Below, one piece after another: positions 27,285 to 39,134 of a DNA stretch of 64,000 nucleotides (the stretch's first letter is position 1; each line of letters starts with the position of its first letter). The stretch comes from Liolophura sinensis. Its lineage: Eukaryota; Mollusca; Polyplacophora; Chitonida; Chitonidae. A model generated the notes under the pieces. The model worked only from the letters and a program-made list of their open reading frames with translations. It ran no database searches and was not told the DNA's origin. The stretch spans positions 36,713,501-36,777,500 of the forward strand of contig NC_088303.1 of assembly GCF_032854445.1 (NCBI RefSeq), in the 5' to 3' direction. The position numbers and the translations under genes are program-made.

Positions 27285-27472
27285 CCATACTATCAGAGTA
27301 AGTCTGGGAACTCTGACGTCACAGAAAGTTTTTCCAACTCTAATAACGACAATAAAAGTTGGAATAACTCTTTTTATCTATGAGTAAAATTCCCCAAAAT
27401 TCCTTCCTTCTGGTGAACATAAGGGAAAAAAAGGTGATGTGACATCAGAGTTCTTAGATACAGTCAGTATGG
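27285..27472. mobile_element. Small foldback element (MITE-like)
   Basis: CCATACT and GAACTCTGACGTCAC near the left edge match the reverse complement of the right edge (CCATACT and GAACTCTGATGTCAC). An inner pair, TTCCAACT and AGTTGGAA, extends the hairpin. A CRE-like TGACGTCA lies in the left arm. Confidence 0.55.
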
Positions 27473-28257
27473 CTTATAAAACCCACCATTGTATTCAAAT
27501 ATTTGAATGCCTTTCGACACTCGAAAAAGTCGAAAAAAATAAATGAAGGTATTTTTAATGAATTTCAAAGCAGAAATGCCTTGTTAAGCATGAATATAAA
27601 CAATAATCAAGGGATCCACACTAATACAGTGATAAGTAATTAGCATTCCTAATGCGTTACCCCTACTCGCTACACCCTTAGATTTTAACTCCATTAAAAT
27701 CTGTTCATTTGGAGTCAATGACTGAAAACCTCACTCCACTTTAGATGGAAACAGCCTAGCAATTCATTAGTTATAGGGACAGCTAGGTCATTATAAAAAA
27801 TATGTTCACTGGTTGTAACCCAACCGATCCTCCTAAAATGGGCCATACTTAAGTTTTTATTCACCTTCTGATGGATTTTCTTTAAAATCTCTGTGTCTGT
27901 CATTAGCCTACTGGCTGGCCCTATTGTTTCTGACAGGGTTGTGTAAAGCCCAAAACAGAAATTTTCTAGGATGAGTGTATAGGTACACTGTAATTGTGAG
28001 AAAAGATTCAGGTGCATATGTTATGGCACAACAAACATTCATGCACAGAGTAGGACAGACACAGTGACAAACTGTAATGATACAGGAGTACAGACAACTA
28101 ACATGATCACTCGGATTGAAATAAGTTATTATTTGAAAATAAGTTAATCTTTGAAACAAGTTATTTTCATCTATCAATGTGCTGTCTAGTTGTCTTCATT
28201 GACTTTTAAAATAAATTGAGACAGCACAGTTTCAAGCATGTAGCTCCCATCACAAGA
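27473..28257. other. AT-rich intron DNA, nothing recognised
   Basis: No repeat or believable frame seen. Confidence 0.6.
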
Positions 28258-28269
28258 TCTGTAGCTGAT

Positions 28270-28637
28270 GAGTGAGTGAGTGCTTGGGGTTTTCACATTG
28301 TGCTCAACAATTTTTCAGTCATATGACTACGAAGGAATCCTTAGGGTGTATGTAATGTGCCTTCTTGTTGCAGGGCGGATTTCCACCGCTCCTTTATCTA
28401 GTGCTGCTTCACTGAGACGACTTACCAAAGGTAAGTAAGCCGCCCCCCCCCCCCCCCCCCCCCCCCGAGCCATTATACTGATACGGGTCAATCATTTGTT
28501 GCACCATCCCCTTCATGCTGAACGTCAAACGAGGAAGTTACAACTTCCTCTTTTAAAGTCTTAGGTGTGACTCGATCCAGGATCCAGATCTACCGCTCCC
28601 GAAGCAGGGGCTCTACCAACTGTGCTATCCAGGCCGG
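28270..28637 (-). mobile_element. SINE family B, full length, with target duplication and a poly-C tract
   Basis: On the minus strand it begins GGCCTGGATAGCACAGTTGG (tRNA A-box), has B-box GGATCGAGTCA, a body of about 300 bp and an (ACTC)n tail. TCTGTAGCTGAT flanks it at 28258-28269 and 28638-28649. A run of about 24 C (28443-28466) replaces the short C-rich spot of the other copies. Confidence 0.92.
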
Positions 28638-28649
28638 TCTGTAGCTGAT

Positions 28650-30544
28650 AATGATTTGGATTTGACAGGGCTAATACTACATGTACATATATACTCAAAG
28701 CCTGTATTGATGTATAAAAATTAGCCACTCAACTAATCTTCAAGCCTAAAATTAAGGGTCAATCTTACAAGAAATCACAGGAATCACTATCGCTCTAAGA
28801 TCGGTTGGACATGTTCCCAGCTTAGCTTCCACATTAATTTTCTGAAAGATAAGCTGGGAAGAACAAAACTGATCTCAGATCTGGGATCAGTGAAGACGTC
28901 AAAGTGATGCATCATCAGCAATTTTTGTCTGTAGTATCCATCACACTATGCAAATAAGCCTCTAATATGATTGGTTTATGCCTGATAATAACTTTTGCTC
29001 TCTTGATATATCCCTAGGATGGCCATTTCTTTCTGTGTTAAGAATGGCATTGTCCTTCTAAAAGTTTTTTTAACTTTTTATTTGATAACTAAGTGAATAA
29101 TAAAAAAAAAGACAATAGGAAAAGTAGCACCAGCCACATGGGCTTGACCATATGCAGTACTTTAATAGATAACACCCCTAACATTTTGTTAACATTCATA
29201 TTGGATGTGGATAATTGCGTATGACATCCATTTTTTCCTCTCCTCGGAAATCGCACACTGATTATCAAAAGACACGTCAAAGGATGAAGAAGGTGCAATG
29301 GCAAAAACAGCGACACGATGATTTGATTATTTTTTTAAATGCGACGAATGGCCAAGAATTTTTCGTTTGTGCAATGGCGGTCATTTTAATGGGTGGGGGA
29401 AAACCTGAGAGCCTGGGGAACCACTCTCAGATATGTATGTACGGTATCATACATGTGCATATACTGATCAGGTAATGATTTAGTTTAGCTTGCTGGGAAT
29501 TGTTAAAATAGGAATAAGACAGCCATGAACCTGGGAGTGTAGGAGAAAAGTTTACTGTTGTGTGCCACACAACTGCTCATAATCTCAACATGTGGCCAAG
29601 GTGTAATGTGAGCTTTTATTTTTACCTGGTACTCTTTTTCTCTGGTTTCAGACTCAAAAAGTGACCAAATTTTAAAACTCCTATGTGAAGCGATTCACAA
29701 AACTGTGGCACAAGCTATAAGAGCTGGATTTGAACACCCAGCCTCATTGCTTATGTACCTGACAGTTTCAACAAATCTGCATTTTAAACCATCTGAGCTA
29801 AGGTTAAGACTGTAAAAAAGGTTTAACAATCACATGGCCTCAATCACCCTTAACAGCTTCCCATTAGTAGTGACACGTGACTGATGTATCAAACCTGACA
29901 AGAAAACAGATTTCTTCACAGGCTTCTCCTCAAGTAATTCAATAACTCACAGATACATGTTCCTGCACCCTGGCAAAATACAAAAGCAAATAGGTAACAT
30001 CAGAATTCAATATTTTTCAGGCAAATTGATATTCTATCATATCTATTCAATGATAATAATTAGGAAATGACCGTGTGCATCAAGTGAAGTCAAATGACAA
30101 CTTGAAGCACTGCAAACGCTTTCTCTTCTTAGATTCATGATGACATGTGCCTACTGCTGAAAATGTCCTAAAAAATTTGTATCAGTTTGATTAACTTACT
30201 GGCTTACTCACTGGTTTTCAATGTTGCACGCAAGAATATTTCCCTTAAAAGATGTTGAAACACGTACATGTAACTAACAAACTTTCCCAGGTTTGGCAAA
30301 CAAATGTTTATTCTCAGAGCAAGACCAGAATGTATGCAATACAGGTGGAAGGCAAATGGTCTCCATGGAGCTTCATGTCAGTACCAATAACTTTTGTGTC
30401 TGATAAGTGAAAGTAAAGAATTTTAACTGAGCAGCCACAACACACCATCTTTGTTTCTTTGATTTATTGATGCACTCCAAAGATATCTTGCAGCATATCC
30501 TCTTGCACCACTACATGTAGTCTACAAGTAGCATGCTGTAGATG
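28650..30544. other. Intron DNA
   Basis: A perfect inverted pair TCCCAGCTTA / TAAGCTGGGA lies at about 28818 and 28852. A tRNA-like GAGCTGGATTTGAACACCC near 29720 and a CACGCAAGAATATTTCCCTT near 30220 look like SINE relics. Confidence 0.5.
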
Positions 30545-30775
30545 TGCATAACCAGGTGGTTAGCACGCTCGCGCAGAACAATGACTCTGAAGCCTCTCAC
30601 CAATAAGGTCGCTGTGAGTTCAAGTGCAGCTCATGATGCCTTAATCTTGATTCATACCTGTGGATGGTCATGGGTTTCCCCCAAGTTCTGCCTGGTTTGC
30701 TTCCACTATAATCCTGACTGCCATCATATATTAAAGTTGAGTACAGCTTAAAACACGAATCAAATAAATAAATAC
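30545..30775 (+). mobile_element. SINE family A, diverged
   Basis: Partial A-box region (GGTGGTTAGCACGCTCGCGC), B-box GAGTTCAAGTGC, an internally deleted body and an AAAT tail. Confidence 0.8.
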
Positions 30776-30795
30776 ATTTGAATAAACAGCTCATT

Positions 30796-30975
30796 ATTTA
30801 TATTTTTTGTTTAATTGGTATTTTATGCCCCACCCAACAATATTTCCCCCATATACCCTTGGAAAGGTTTATGGGTGTAGCAAACTGGATTGTCCACAGT
30901 AATCCACAGATCTTTGTACCTGATGAATATCACCGCTCATGCCAAAACAGCAAGAGCTGGATTCGAAGACGTTGT
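30796..30975 (-). mobile_element. Old SINE-like relic, related to family A
   Basis: The minus-strand 3' motif (ATATTG then a GGCATAAAA-like word) and a tRNA-like AGCTGGATTCGAA on the plus strand resemble family A with heavy divergence. It could be a separate family. Confidence 0.4.
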
Positions 30976-31091
30976 CTCATATAAAGTTTGAAGACAATAA
31001 TTATGGGTGTAAAAGAAAACAATCTTTACGTGTATATACATGTATATACTCGTAGTGTTTAAATATACATGAATCAGTTAAACTGAAGGAG

Positions 31092-31152
31092 CCAATCAGA
31101 AGGTTTTGGTTGGATATATAAAAGGAGTCGGCCACAGGGTGTAGTCATCAGT
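31092..31152 (+). promoter_or_regulatory. CCAAT / TATA / initiator promoter inside the tsh intron
   Basis: CCAATCAG starts at 31093, TATATAAAAGG spans 31115-31125, and an initiator-like TCAGT has its A at 31150. The TATAAAAG-to-initiator spacing is about 33 bases, within the normal range. Downstream, an ATG at 31189 opens only 16 codons, so no gene is assigned. It may drive a non-coding RNA, or an alternative transcript on the strand opposite to tsh. Confidence 0.45.
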
Positions 31153-32845
31153 GTCTCTTCGTGTTTACCTGATACACTTCATGTGAAATGGAGCCTTCCT
31201 ACTTGTGGCTCATTAATCACGCAGTATTTGATTAAAGTCATAATCAAACAGGCCACAGCCAGCACAAGATCTGGCTAATATCACTTTGCCAAGTCCTGTC
31301 GAATCGAAGGCTCGACTAGCACAGGTTCCTTCTACATTATGTATGTATTGGCCACCCTTGTGATGGATGGCGCTTGTGTCAATCCGAGATCGCCTTCTTC
31401 AACAAAGCTGTATCATATCAGCTTCCCGGCTCTCCTAACATCCTTATTAATGTAAGGTATCCAGCTGTATAGTTCACTGAACTGAGCAATGTCATGCAAA
31501 GAGAACGTTTATGATTGAAAGGCTTAAAGCTGCACATGCACCCCATCTTTGTAACGTGTCAGATAAACATGGGGAGGGAACAAACAACCTGCATAATGCA
31601 ACCTAAGACACTGGAGAAGCATACAGTGTAGTGTTGCTGAATTGAGCTGCACCCTAAGACATGTACATCATACGCACCTTCCCCTTAACACCCACAGCTT
31701 TCCACATTAGTCTTGATCAAACTTTCAGGATTGCAGAGATTAAAGACTAATTTAACAGGCTGTGGAATCTGATGGGACATGCCGCCTATCCAACTTTTCC
31801 TTACTGTAGGAAGTCAGGACAATTAACCCTAAACAGACCCCAAGAACTAACGGATGCATAGGCCATCAGGATAGTATACTATACAGCTTTTTAATTTGGG
31901 TGCAGTTTTACATCTTAAATATTAAAAGCATGAAATTTGAAACCTGAAATTTGTTCACATTTTTCTGTGCATATCTCTACGTCGCACATGGTCAGTTGCA
32001 AATGGTCAGTAGTTCACCCCGAGCACTCAAGCAACAATCAAATAAGATATATGTAAAACTTCAGCCACGGAAGAAAAAATAATTCACGTGACAACTTGCT
32101 GTGAAAAAAAAATGTATTATCCATCAGAAAAGTTCTTTCATTCAATGTTTGGAGACACTGGAACATTTACTTGACATAAAACATTCAAGGAGGGAATTCA
32201 TAGCGATAAGCCAGAATATCTTACCACTATTATATTTGAAATTCAAGTTCCGTATGGACATTGTTTTACTTGTGCCAATATATTAAATCCACTCCAACAT
32301 ACATGTACCTTACACAAGCAGCTTGTACGGGTCTACCTGACAGAGACTCGCAATTCAGTTCACGTCGTTTCATGTATGAATTTGAATTAAGCTGCAGATA
32401 AAACCAAATAATTGATCTAAATGAGCCGAATTAACATAGAAATCTAGTTAAACATCCACCAGCCTCCGACACTAATTGGATTGCTTTAAACCCAACAATT
32501 TGACAGATATCCACTTACAGAGATCATTGCCACCCAGACAAACAGCCAAATGATTGATTGAGAGATTGGTCAAGCTGTCAGTTGATGCATGGATTCGTGG
32601 ACTGATAAATCCAAAGATATCAACATATGTTTGTTTGTTGATTTGTTTGTCTGCTTTTTACTAAAACCTACCCTTTTACAGTTTATATTTAACATTTCTA
32701 AAAAATGAGAACTACAGTTATTACAACAAGAGTTCAGGTGACCACAGCATACGCCTCAAACAAATGCATTTGTTTAAAATGTATAAAAGAATACCAGCAG
32801 AATTGTGGTGAGTATAACCCCTGAGGTGAATCTTCATGGTTGTTC
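31153..32845. other. Repeat-free island downstream of the TATA promoter
   Basis: 31150-31860 lacks the common repeats, has balanced base composition, and holds TTTGATTAAAGTCATAATCA. It could be conserved regulatory DNA or a non-coding transcript. After 31.9 kb the DNA is AT-rich again until the 32.5 kb site pair. Confidence 0.5.
32540..32585. promoter_or_regulatory. PBX and Meis-type site pair
   Basis: TGATTGAT at 32551-32558 and CTGTCA at 32575-32580, within a repeat-poor island (about 32400-32600). Confidence 0.4.
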
Positions 32846-33640
32846 ATGATAGGTATGTTGTTACCATGACATCTGCGCAAGTGAACAAACTTGTTCACCA
32901 AAAAAGGGAACTTCATCCAGAAAACAGTTGGAGTTGTAGCCCGGATGTGAAATCATTTGTATTTATATAGTACATACAAGGAACATGGCTATCTGGTTAC
33001 CATGACAACTGCGGAAATGAACTGATGTGCCACGACCCACATCGTTATCTGAGTATCTATGTATCCACCAAAATTAGAACTCTATGTGGAAAACTTTTGA
33101 AGTTAAAGCCCGGACATGAAATCACATCTATTTATTAAGCATCTACACCTTTATAGGGAAAATGGCAATCTGGTAACCATGACAAATGCAGAAACGGACA
33201 AATTCAAGTCCAAACACATTGTCATCTGTATTTGTATCTATCCACTAAAAATTAAAACTGTATGTGGAAAACTGTTGGAGTTATAGCCCGGACACCAAAT
33301 CATATCTATTTATACAGCATCCACACCTTTATAGGGGAAAATGGCAATCTGGTAACCATGACAAATGCAGAAACAGACAAATATAAGTCCAAACACATTG
33401 TCATCTGTATTTGTATCTATCCACTAAAAATTAAAACTGTATGTGGAAAACTGTTGGAGTTATAGCCCAGACCCCAAATCATATCTATCTGTATAGTATA
33501 TATAGGTAAACTGGAAATCTGGTAACCATGACAACTGTGGAAATGAACAAATGTGAATCAAGACACATCGTCATCTGTGTACGTATCTATCCACCAAAAA
33601 TTAAAACTCTACGCAGAAATATGTTGGACAGACAGACAGA
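32846..33640 (+). repeat. Tandem array, about 178 bp unit, ending in a GACA run
   Basis: About 4.5 copies. The phrase CTGGTTACCATGACAACTGC or CTGGTAACCATGACAAATGC recurs at about 32989, 33167, 33346 and 33516. Each copy also has GTTGGAGTTATAGCCCGGAC. The array ends in GACAGACAGACGGACAGACA. Confidence 0.9.
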
Positions 33641-33654
33641 CGGACAGACAGTCC

Positions 33655-33733
33655 GGAGAGGGAGACGGAGAGGAAGCCAGCATGAGCTGGACTTGAACTC
33701 ACAGCGCATTGGTGAGAGACTCCTGAGGCCCCT
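33655..33733 (-). mobile_element. SINE family A fragment (tRNA-like head)
   Basis: About 80 bp match the head region on the minus strand (CTCACCAATGC, B-box, CTCATGCTGGCTTCC). It directly abuts the end of the 178 bp tandem array and a short GACA repeat. Confidence 0.75.
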
Positions 33734-34598
33734 AAATGCTAAGAGTTCTTACAGATTATCCCTAGATAAGTTGACAGATTTTCAATCTTCAAAAACAAAA
33801 TATTTTTGTGTTTGAAGCATGAAAATGTGTTCTTAAAAAAATTTACTTGTCCTGAAACTGGCTTTTGATGACCACAAATTTAAACCATATATCAGACATG
33901 TCAGTCTGTCATGTCACATTCCCCCACCCTGGGGTCCTTCCTACAGGACTAGATAACATATGGGTATACTCCCATACAGTCCCTAGCACTTCTGACAGAT
34001 GAAAACAGAAAAGCTTAGACATACACTTAGGCTACATACACAGAAGAATAAACAGCTATACCAACAGTGTGACACAGGAAGTTGCCATTACAACCAGCAG
34101 TTGACATGTGAAAGAGTGGGGGGGGGGAGGTGGGGGAAGGGTGAAGTAAAGGATGGCAATGGGAACAGGATGAGGTGGCAGAGAGACTGCCTGGGAAATA
34201 TAAACAGGTACATTTAGGTGCTAATGTACTTACACATTTTGAGTTAAATACAGCATATGTTCAGTCACCAAAATGTTCTACAAGGTTTCAATGTTTTAAG
34301 TTGAGAGGGACAGAGCAAGTAATTTGTTACTGACTTTGGAAAATGGAGAATTTCCAAATGTTCAAAAACATTTAAAGAAGTATTTTACTCGGTCGAGCCC
34401 CACCCATGGTGATGAGTGACAGATTATCACCTTGTGCCTAACCAATGCAACAAGCACAATTCACACAATGTATACCTCTATGGTTGTTTACATGATACAA
34501 TAGACCCCCACCGCTCAAATTTATTTGAACTCATATCAAGCAAATAAATAAACTTTTGGGAAGTGAGGCATTCACATGTACTGTACTTTTCAATGGAT
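33734..34598. other. Intron DNA, nothing recognised
   Basis: Includes a G-rich stretch near 34107-34140. No gene seen. Confidence 0.6.
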
Positions 34599-34614
34599 TA
34601 CTCCTTCTTGGTGG

Positions 34615-34873
34615 GGCCTCAGTGGCTCAGTTGGTTAGCGGAGTAGCACAGGAGCCTCTCACCAATGCGTTCGCTATGAGTTCAAGTCCAGCTCATGCTG
34701 ACTTCCTCCTCAACCATACATGGGAAGGTCTGCCAGCAACCTGCGGATGGTCGTGGGTTTCCCCCAGGCTCTGTTTGGCTTCCACCAACCATAATGCTGG
34801 CCGCTGTGGTATAAGTCAAATATTCTTGAGTACGGTGTAAAAGAGCAATCAAATAAATAAATAAATAAATAAA
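34615..34873 (+). mobile_element. SINE family A, near full length, 16-base target duplication
   Basis: It has the A-box (TGGCTCAGTTGG), B-box, body and (AAAT)n tail. TACTCCTTCTTGGTGG flanks it at 34599-34614 and 34874-34889. This is the clearest full insertion of the family here. Confidence 0.95.
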
Positions 34874-35469
34874 TACTCCTTCTTGGTGGAGATAGTTAAA
34901 CAGGCCCATGATATAAGTTTCCATACGGACATGCACAGGTACATCTTTTTGTGTTATAAAAATGCATTCTTGTGCATAATTGTCTAATCAAAATAACTTA
35001 AAAGTGCATGATGACAAATTATATTCATGATATAATTCAGAATCTGCAACAATAGTTTCTAACACAGGATCTTGTAGGAGAGGTAGAGGCTATACATATA
35101 CTGAGAACAATGTTTTAATATAATACACAGGCCCTCAAAAGATTCATCAGTGGGGCAGTTTTGTCTTACATATAATACAATAGATGCTCACCCCTCAAAT
35201 AAATAAAATCTAGCAAAGTGACGCATTTACATTGTACTTCACCAAGTTTGCTATTTAATCCTTCTTGGTGCTAACGGTTTTTATGGTTTTTTTTTTTTAA
35301 AGCAGGTCAATGATATAAGTTTACAACTTCCCACATTAAAATACAAACACATTCTGTACATCAACTTCTTATGAATGAATAATTGATGACAAATTATACA
35401 GTAGTCCAGATTAGAAAGAAACAAGTCTGCAAACATGTGGACAAAAAAAAAACAAAACATTTTTACATG

Positions 35470-35617
35470 CGAAAAGGGCCACATACTTAAGAGAATATAC
35501 AATACCCTGCGTACAGTTCATAAAAATTTGCAAATCTACCAGCAAAAAGGGCCACATACTTAAGAGAATATATAATACCATGCTTACAGTTCATATAACT
35601 TTGCAAATCTACCAGCA
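35470..35617 (+). repeat. Tandem duplication, 73 bp
   Basis: Two near-identical copies start AAAGGGCCACATACTTAAGA at 35473 and 35546 and end CAAATCTACCAGCAA. Confidence 0.9.
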
Positions 35618-36514
35618 AGTGGCATGTACATGTATAAATACATAATTAATAACCTGTCTCAATGTCTACATGTACTTATCATTCATTTATTTGGTTCATG
35701 ATATTGTACACCCTCATTAAGAATATTTCGCATAACTGATGCCAGTCAGGGTTGTGGATGGATTACATATTGACATACCGGTAGATGTAATTGGACATTG
35801 GAAAGAAAAAAAAAACACCATCTGTTGGCAGGTAACTGAGCACTGGTTAAAAGTACATGTACACCCCCTCATTGGTGAAAAGCTGATCAGCTGTGGTGAA
35901 AACAATACTTCAGGGCAGCAATTTTTCCATTTAAGTAGGCATTTATAGATACCATACATGTGAATATTTTTTAAATAAGAAGACAGTGCAGCATTTGTAC
36001 CAGTTTTAAATACTGCACATACTGTATCAATAGTAAATATAAGCAAAGCCACACCATTGTGTACATTTACAATGAATGACTAACTGCTTGGTTGATTGTT
36101 TGGAGTTTAACACTGTGCTTAAGTTAATTGTTGGAGGAAATTAAAGTTAAAATAAGGTGGCTCAGATTCCAAGAATCATTTTACTATGTTTGTCACAGAG
36201 ATGAATGACAGCACTGCTTTACTGTCAGAGTGTTAAAAAATGCTACTTTAACACATATAGTAAATGAGATATATGCCTGATTCCCCGTAACGTGGAGTCG
36301 CATGGAATCAGCCTGGGATCAGTCAGAGAACATGTTAGCCGTACCCCCAAGGGAAAGAAAACAGAGTCTTATACACAGGTGAACACAAACACGCTTTTCA
36401 CACACAGCACTTGACACTGATTTATTACTTACTCATGCTTTAATATAATGCAGAAATGGGACGGGCGAATCAAAAAAAAAAAAAAAAAAAATTCAAGGTA
36501 ATGAAAATCTGATG
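35618..36514. other. AT-rich intron DNA, nothing recognised
   Basis: Ends in a poly-A run just before the 84 bp minisatellite. Confidence 0.6.
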
Positions 36515-38040
36515 ATGGATTGCTGTCAGAGGAATTACAAGTGATGAAGCTTGCAGTATAGCTGCCTGTATGTACAGCATGTCCGCTGTATTGCCAGCTG
36601 CACTGTTAGTCAGAGGAATTAGAGGTGATGAAGTTTGCAGGTTAGCTGCCTGTCTGTACAGCTTGTTTGCTGTATCACCAGCTGCACAGTCAGTCAGAGG
36701 AATTAGAGGTGATGAAGCTTGCAGGATAGCTACCTGTCTGTACAGCTTGTTTGCTGCATCACCAGTTGCAGAGTCAGTCAGAGGCATTAGAGGTGATGAA
36801 GCTTGCAGGATAGCTGCCTGTCTATACAGTTTGTCCGCTGTATCACCAGTCAGTCAGCGGAATTAGAGGTGATGAAGCTTGCAGGTTAGCTGCCTGTCTG
36901 TACAGTTTGTTTGCTGTATCACCAGCTGCAGACTCAGTCAAATGAATTAGAGGTGATGAAGCTTGCAGGATAGCTACCTGTCTGTACAGCGTGTCTGCTG
37001 TATCACCATCTGCACAGTCAGTCAGAGGAATTAGAGGTGATGAAGCTTGCAGGTTAGCTGCCTGTCTGTACAGTTTATTTGCTGTATCACCCGCTGCACA
37101 GTCAGTCAGACGAATTAGAGGTGATGAAGCTCGCAGGATAGCTGCCTGTCTGTACAGTTTGTTTGTTGTATCACCAGCTGCACAGTCAGTCAGAGGAATT
37201 AGAGGTGATGAAGCTCACAGGATAGCTGCCTGTCTGTACAGTTTGTTTGCTGTATCACCAGCTGCAGAGTCAGTCAAATGAATTAGAGGTGATGAAGCTT
37301 GCAGGATAGCTACCTGTCTGTACAGCGTGTCTGCTGTATCACCATCTGCACAGTCAGTCAGAGGAATTAGAGGTGATGAAGTTCACAGGATAGCTGCCTG
37401 TCTGTACAGTTTGTTTGCTGTATCACCAGCTGCACAGTCAGTCAGAGGAATTAGAGGTGATGAAGCTCACAGGATAGCTACCTGTCTGTACAGTTTGTTT
37501 GCTGCATCACCAGTTGCAGAGTCAGTCAGAGGCATTAGAGGTGATGAAGCTTGCAGGATAGCTGCCTGTCTATATAGTTTGTCCGCTGTATCACCAGTCA
37601 GTCAGCGGAATTAGAGGTGATGAAGCTTGCAGGTTAGCTGCCTGTCTGTACAGTTTGTTTGCTGTATCACCAGCTGCAGACTCAGTCAAATGAATTAGAG
37701 GTGATGAAGCTTGCAGGATAGCTACCTGTCTGTACAGCGTGTCTGCTGTATCACCATCTGCACAGTCAGTCAGAGGAATTAGAGGTGATGAAGCTCGCAG
37801 GTTAGCTGCCTGTCTGTACAGTTTGTTTACTGTATCACCAGCTGCACAGTCAGTCAGAGGAATTAGAGGTGATGAAGCTCACAGGATAGCTGCCTGTCTG
37901 TACAGTTTGTTTGCTGTATCACCAGCTGCACAGTCAGTCAGAGGAATTAGAGGTGATGAAGCTCACAGGATAGCTGCCTGTCTGTACAGTTTGTTTGCTG
38001 TATCACCAGCTGCACACTCACTCAGAGGAATTAGGAGTGA
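36515..38040 (+). repeat. Minisatellite, 84 bp unit with a 748 bp higher-order period
   Basis: About 18 units of GAATTAGAGGTGATGAAGCT plus TGCAGGATAGCTGCCTGTCT, GTACAGTTTGTTTGCTGTAT and CACCAGCTGCACAGTCAGTC. Because 84 is a multiple of three, false open frames with a 28-residue repeat appear on both strands. Units with an 8-base deletion at 36843 and 37591 are exactly 748 bp apart (8 x 84 + 76), showing a block duplication of nine units. Confidence 0.95.
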
Positions 38041-38400
38041 GTGAGTAAGTGCTTGGGGTTTAACTGGTACTGAACAATTTTTCAATCATATGACGAGGAA
38101 GGAATCCTTAGAGTGCATGTACATGTAATGTACCTCCTTGTTCCAGGATGGATTTCCACCGCTCTTTTATCTAGCGCTGCTTCACTGAGATGCCTTACCA
38201 AAGGCAAGTAAGCCGACCCGCCCCAGGCATTATACTGATACAGGTCAACCAGTCGTTGCACTATCCCCTTCCTGCTGAATGCCAAGCGAGGAAGTTATAA
38301 TTTCCTCTTTTAAAATCTTAGGTGTGACTCGACCCATGATTGAACTACCGTTCCCAAAGCAGACGCTCTACCAAGTGTGCTATCGGGGGCCAATCTCAGG
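38041..38400 (-). mobile_element. SINE family B, full length, inserted in the 84 bp minisatellite
   Basis: It has the same layout as the 28.3 kb copy. GGAATTAGGAGTGA flanks it at 38027-38040 and 38401-38414; this duplicated target is itself minisatellite sequence, so the SINE landed inside the array. Confidence 0.92.
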
Positions 38401-38890
38401 GGAATTAGGAGTGACGAAGCTTGCAGGGTATAGGCCTGTACTGCTGTGCAGTCAGCCCAGTCAAAGAAGTTTGCAGGATACAGCACTTTGTTGCCTGTCT
38501 ACACAGTCTCTCTGCTATATTGCCTGCTGTACAGCCAGACCAGTCTATGGCAGAAATTAGGATTAAGGAATGATGAAGCCTGCAGGATACAGCACTGTGC
38601 TGCCTGTCTACACTGTCTCTGCTATATCAGCTGCTGTATGGCCAGACCAGTCTGTGACAGGAGTTAGGATTAAGGAATGCTGAAGCTTGCAGGATAAAGT
38701 ACAGTGCTGTCTGTCTACACAGCCTGTCTGCTATATCACCTCCTGTACATTCTGTGCGGTCTATGACAGGAATTAGGATTAAGGAATGCTGAAGCTTGCA
38801 GGATTCAGCATTGTGCTGTGGGACCTGTTGTACTGTCTTCTATATCACATGATGAACAATCAGTACAGTCAATCACTGCTCACAGAAAAC
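38401..38890 (+). repeat. Continuation of the minisatellite with a longer unit (about 107 bp)
   Basis: Beyond the family B SINE the array goes on as about four longer units (GAAGCTTGCAGGATACAGCA, then GCCTGTCTACACAGTCT and AGGAATTAGGATTAAGGAAT). They share the core of the 84 bp unit but are diverged and longer, like the aged edge of an array. Confidence 0.85.
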
Positions 38891-39134
38891 TGTCATACAG
38901 ATCTTCTTAAATAACTGTCACTGGTACACAACTGATTTCCAATGCTGCATAGCACGTGTCACATCTGTCAATGTGAGAGAATCTACAGGATGCCACACTG
39001 GGGTGCGTGGGACAAAGACAACTTTTCTAGTTTTTAGCCAACCCATGAACCACATCCCCTCATCCGGACACAATCCCTACATACACACCTGTCATTATGT
39101 AAGACCAAGTTCTTGAAAACAGTTCCTACATGTA

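Noticed and set aside
36570-38044. Open frames encoding a 28-residue repeat (RGIRGDEACRLAACLYSLFA type)
   Set aside because: The unit is 84 bp, a multiple of three, so any frame without a stop in one unit stays open. Frames exist on both strands and break at each 76 bp unit. No start context or homology.
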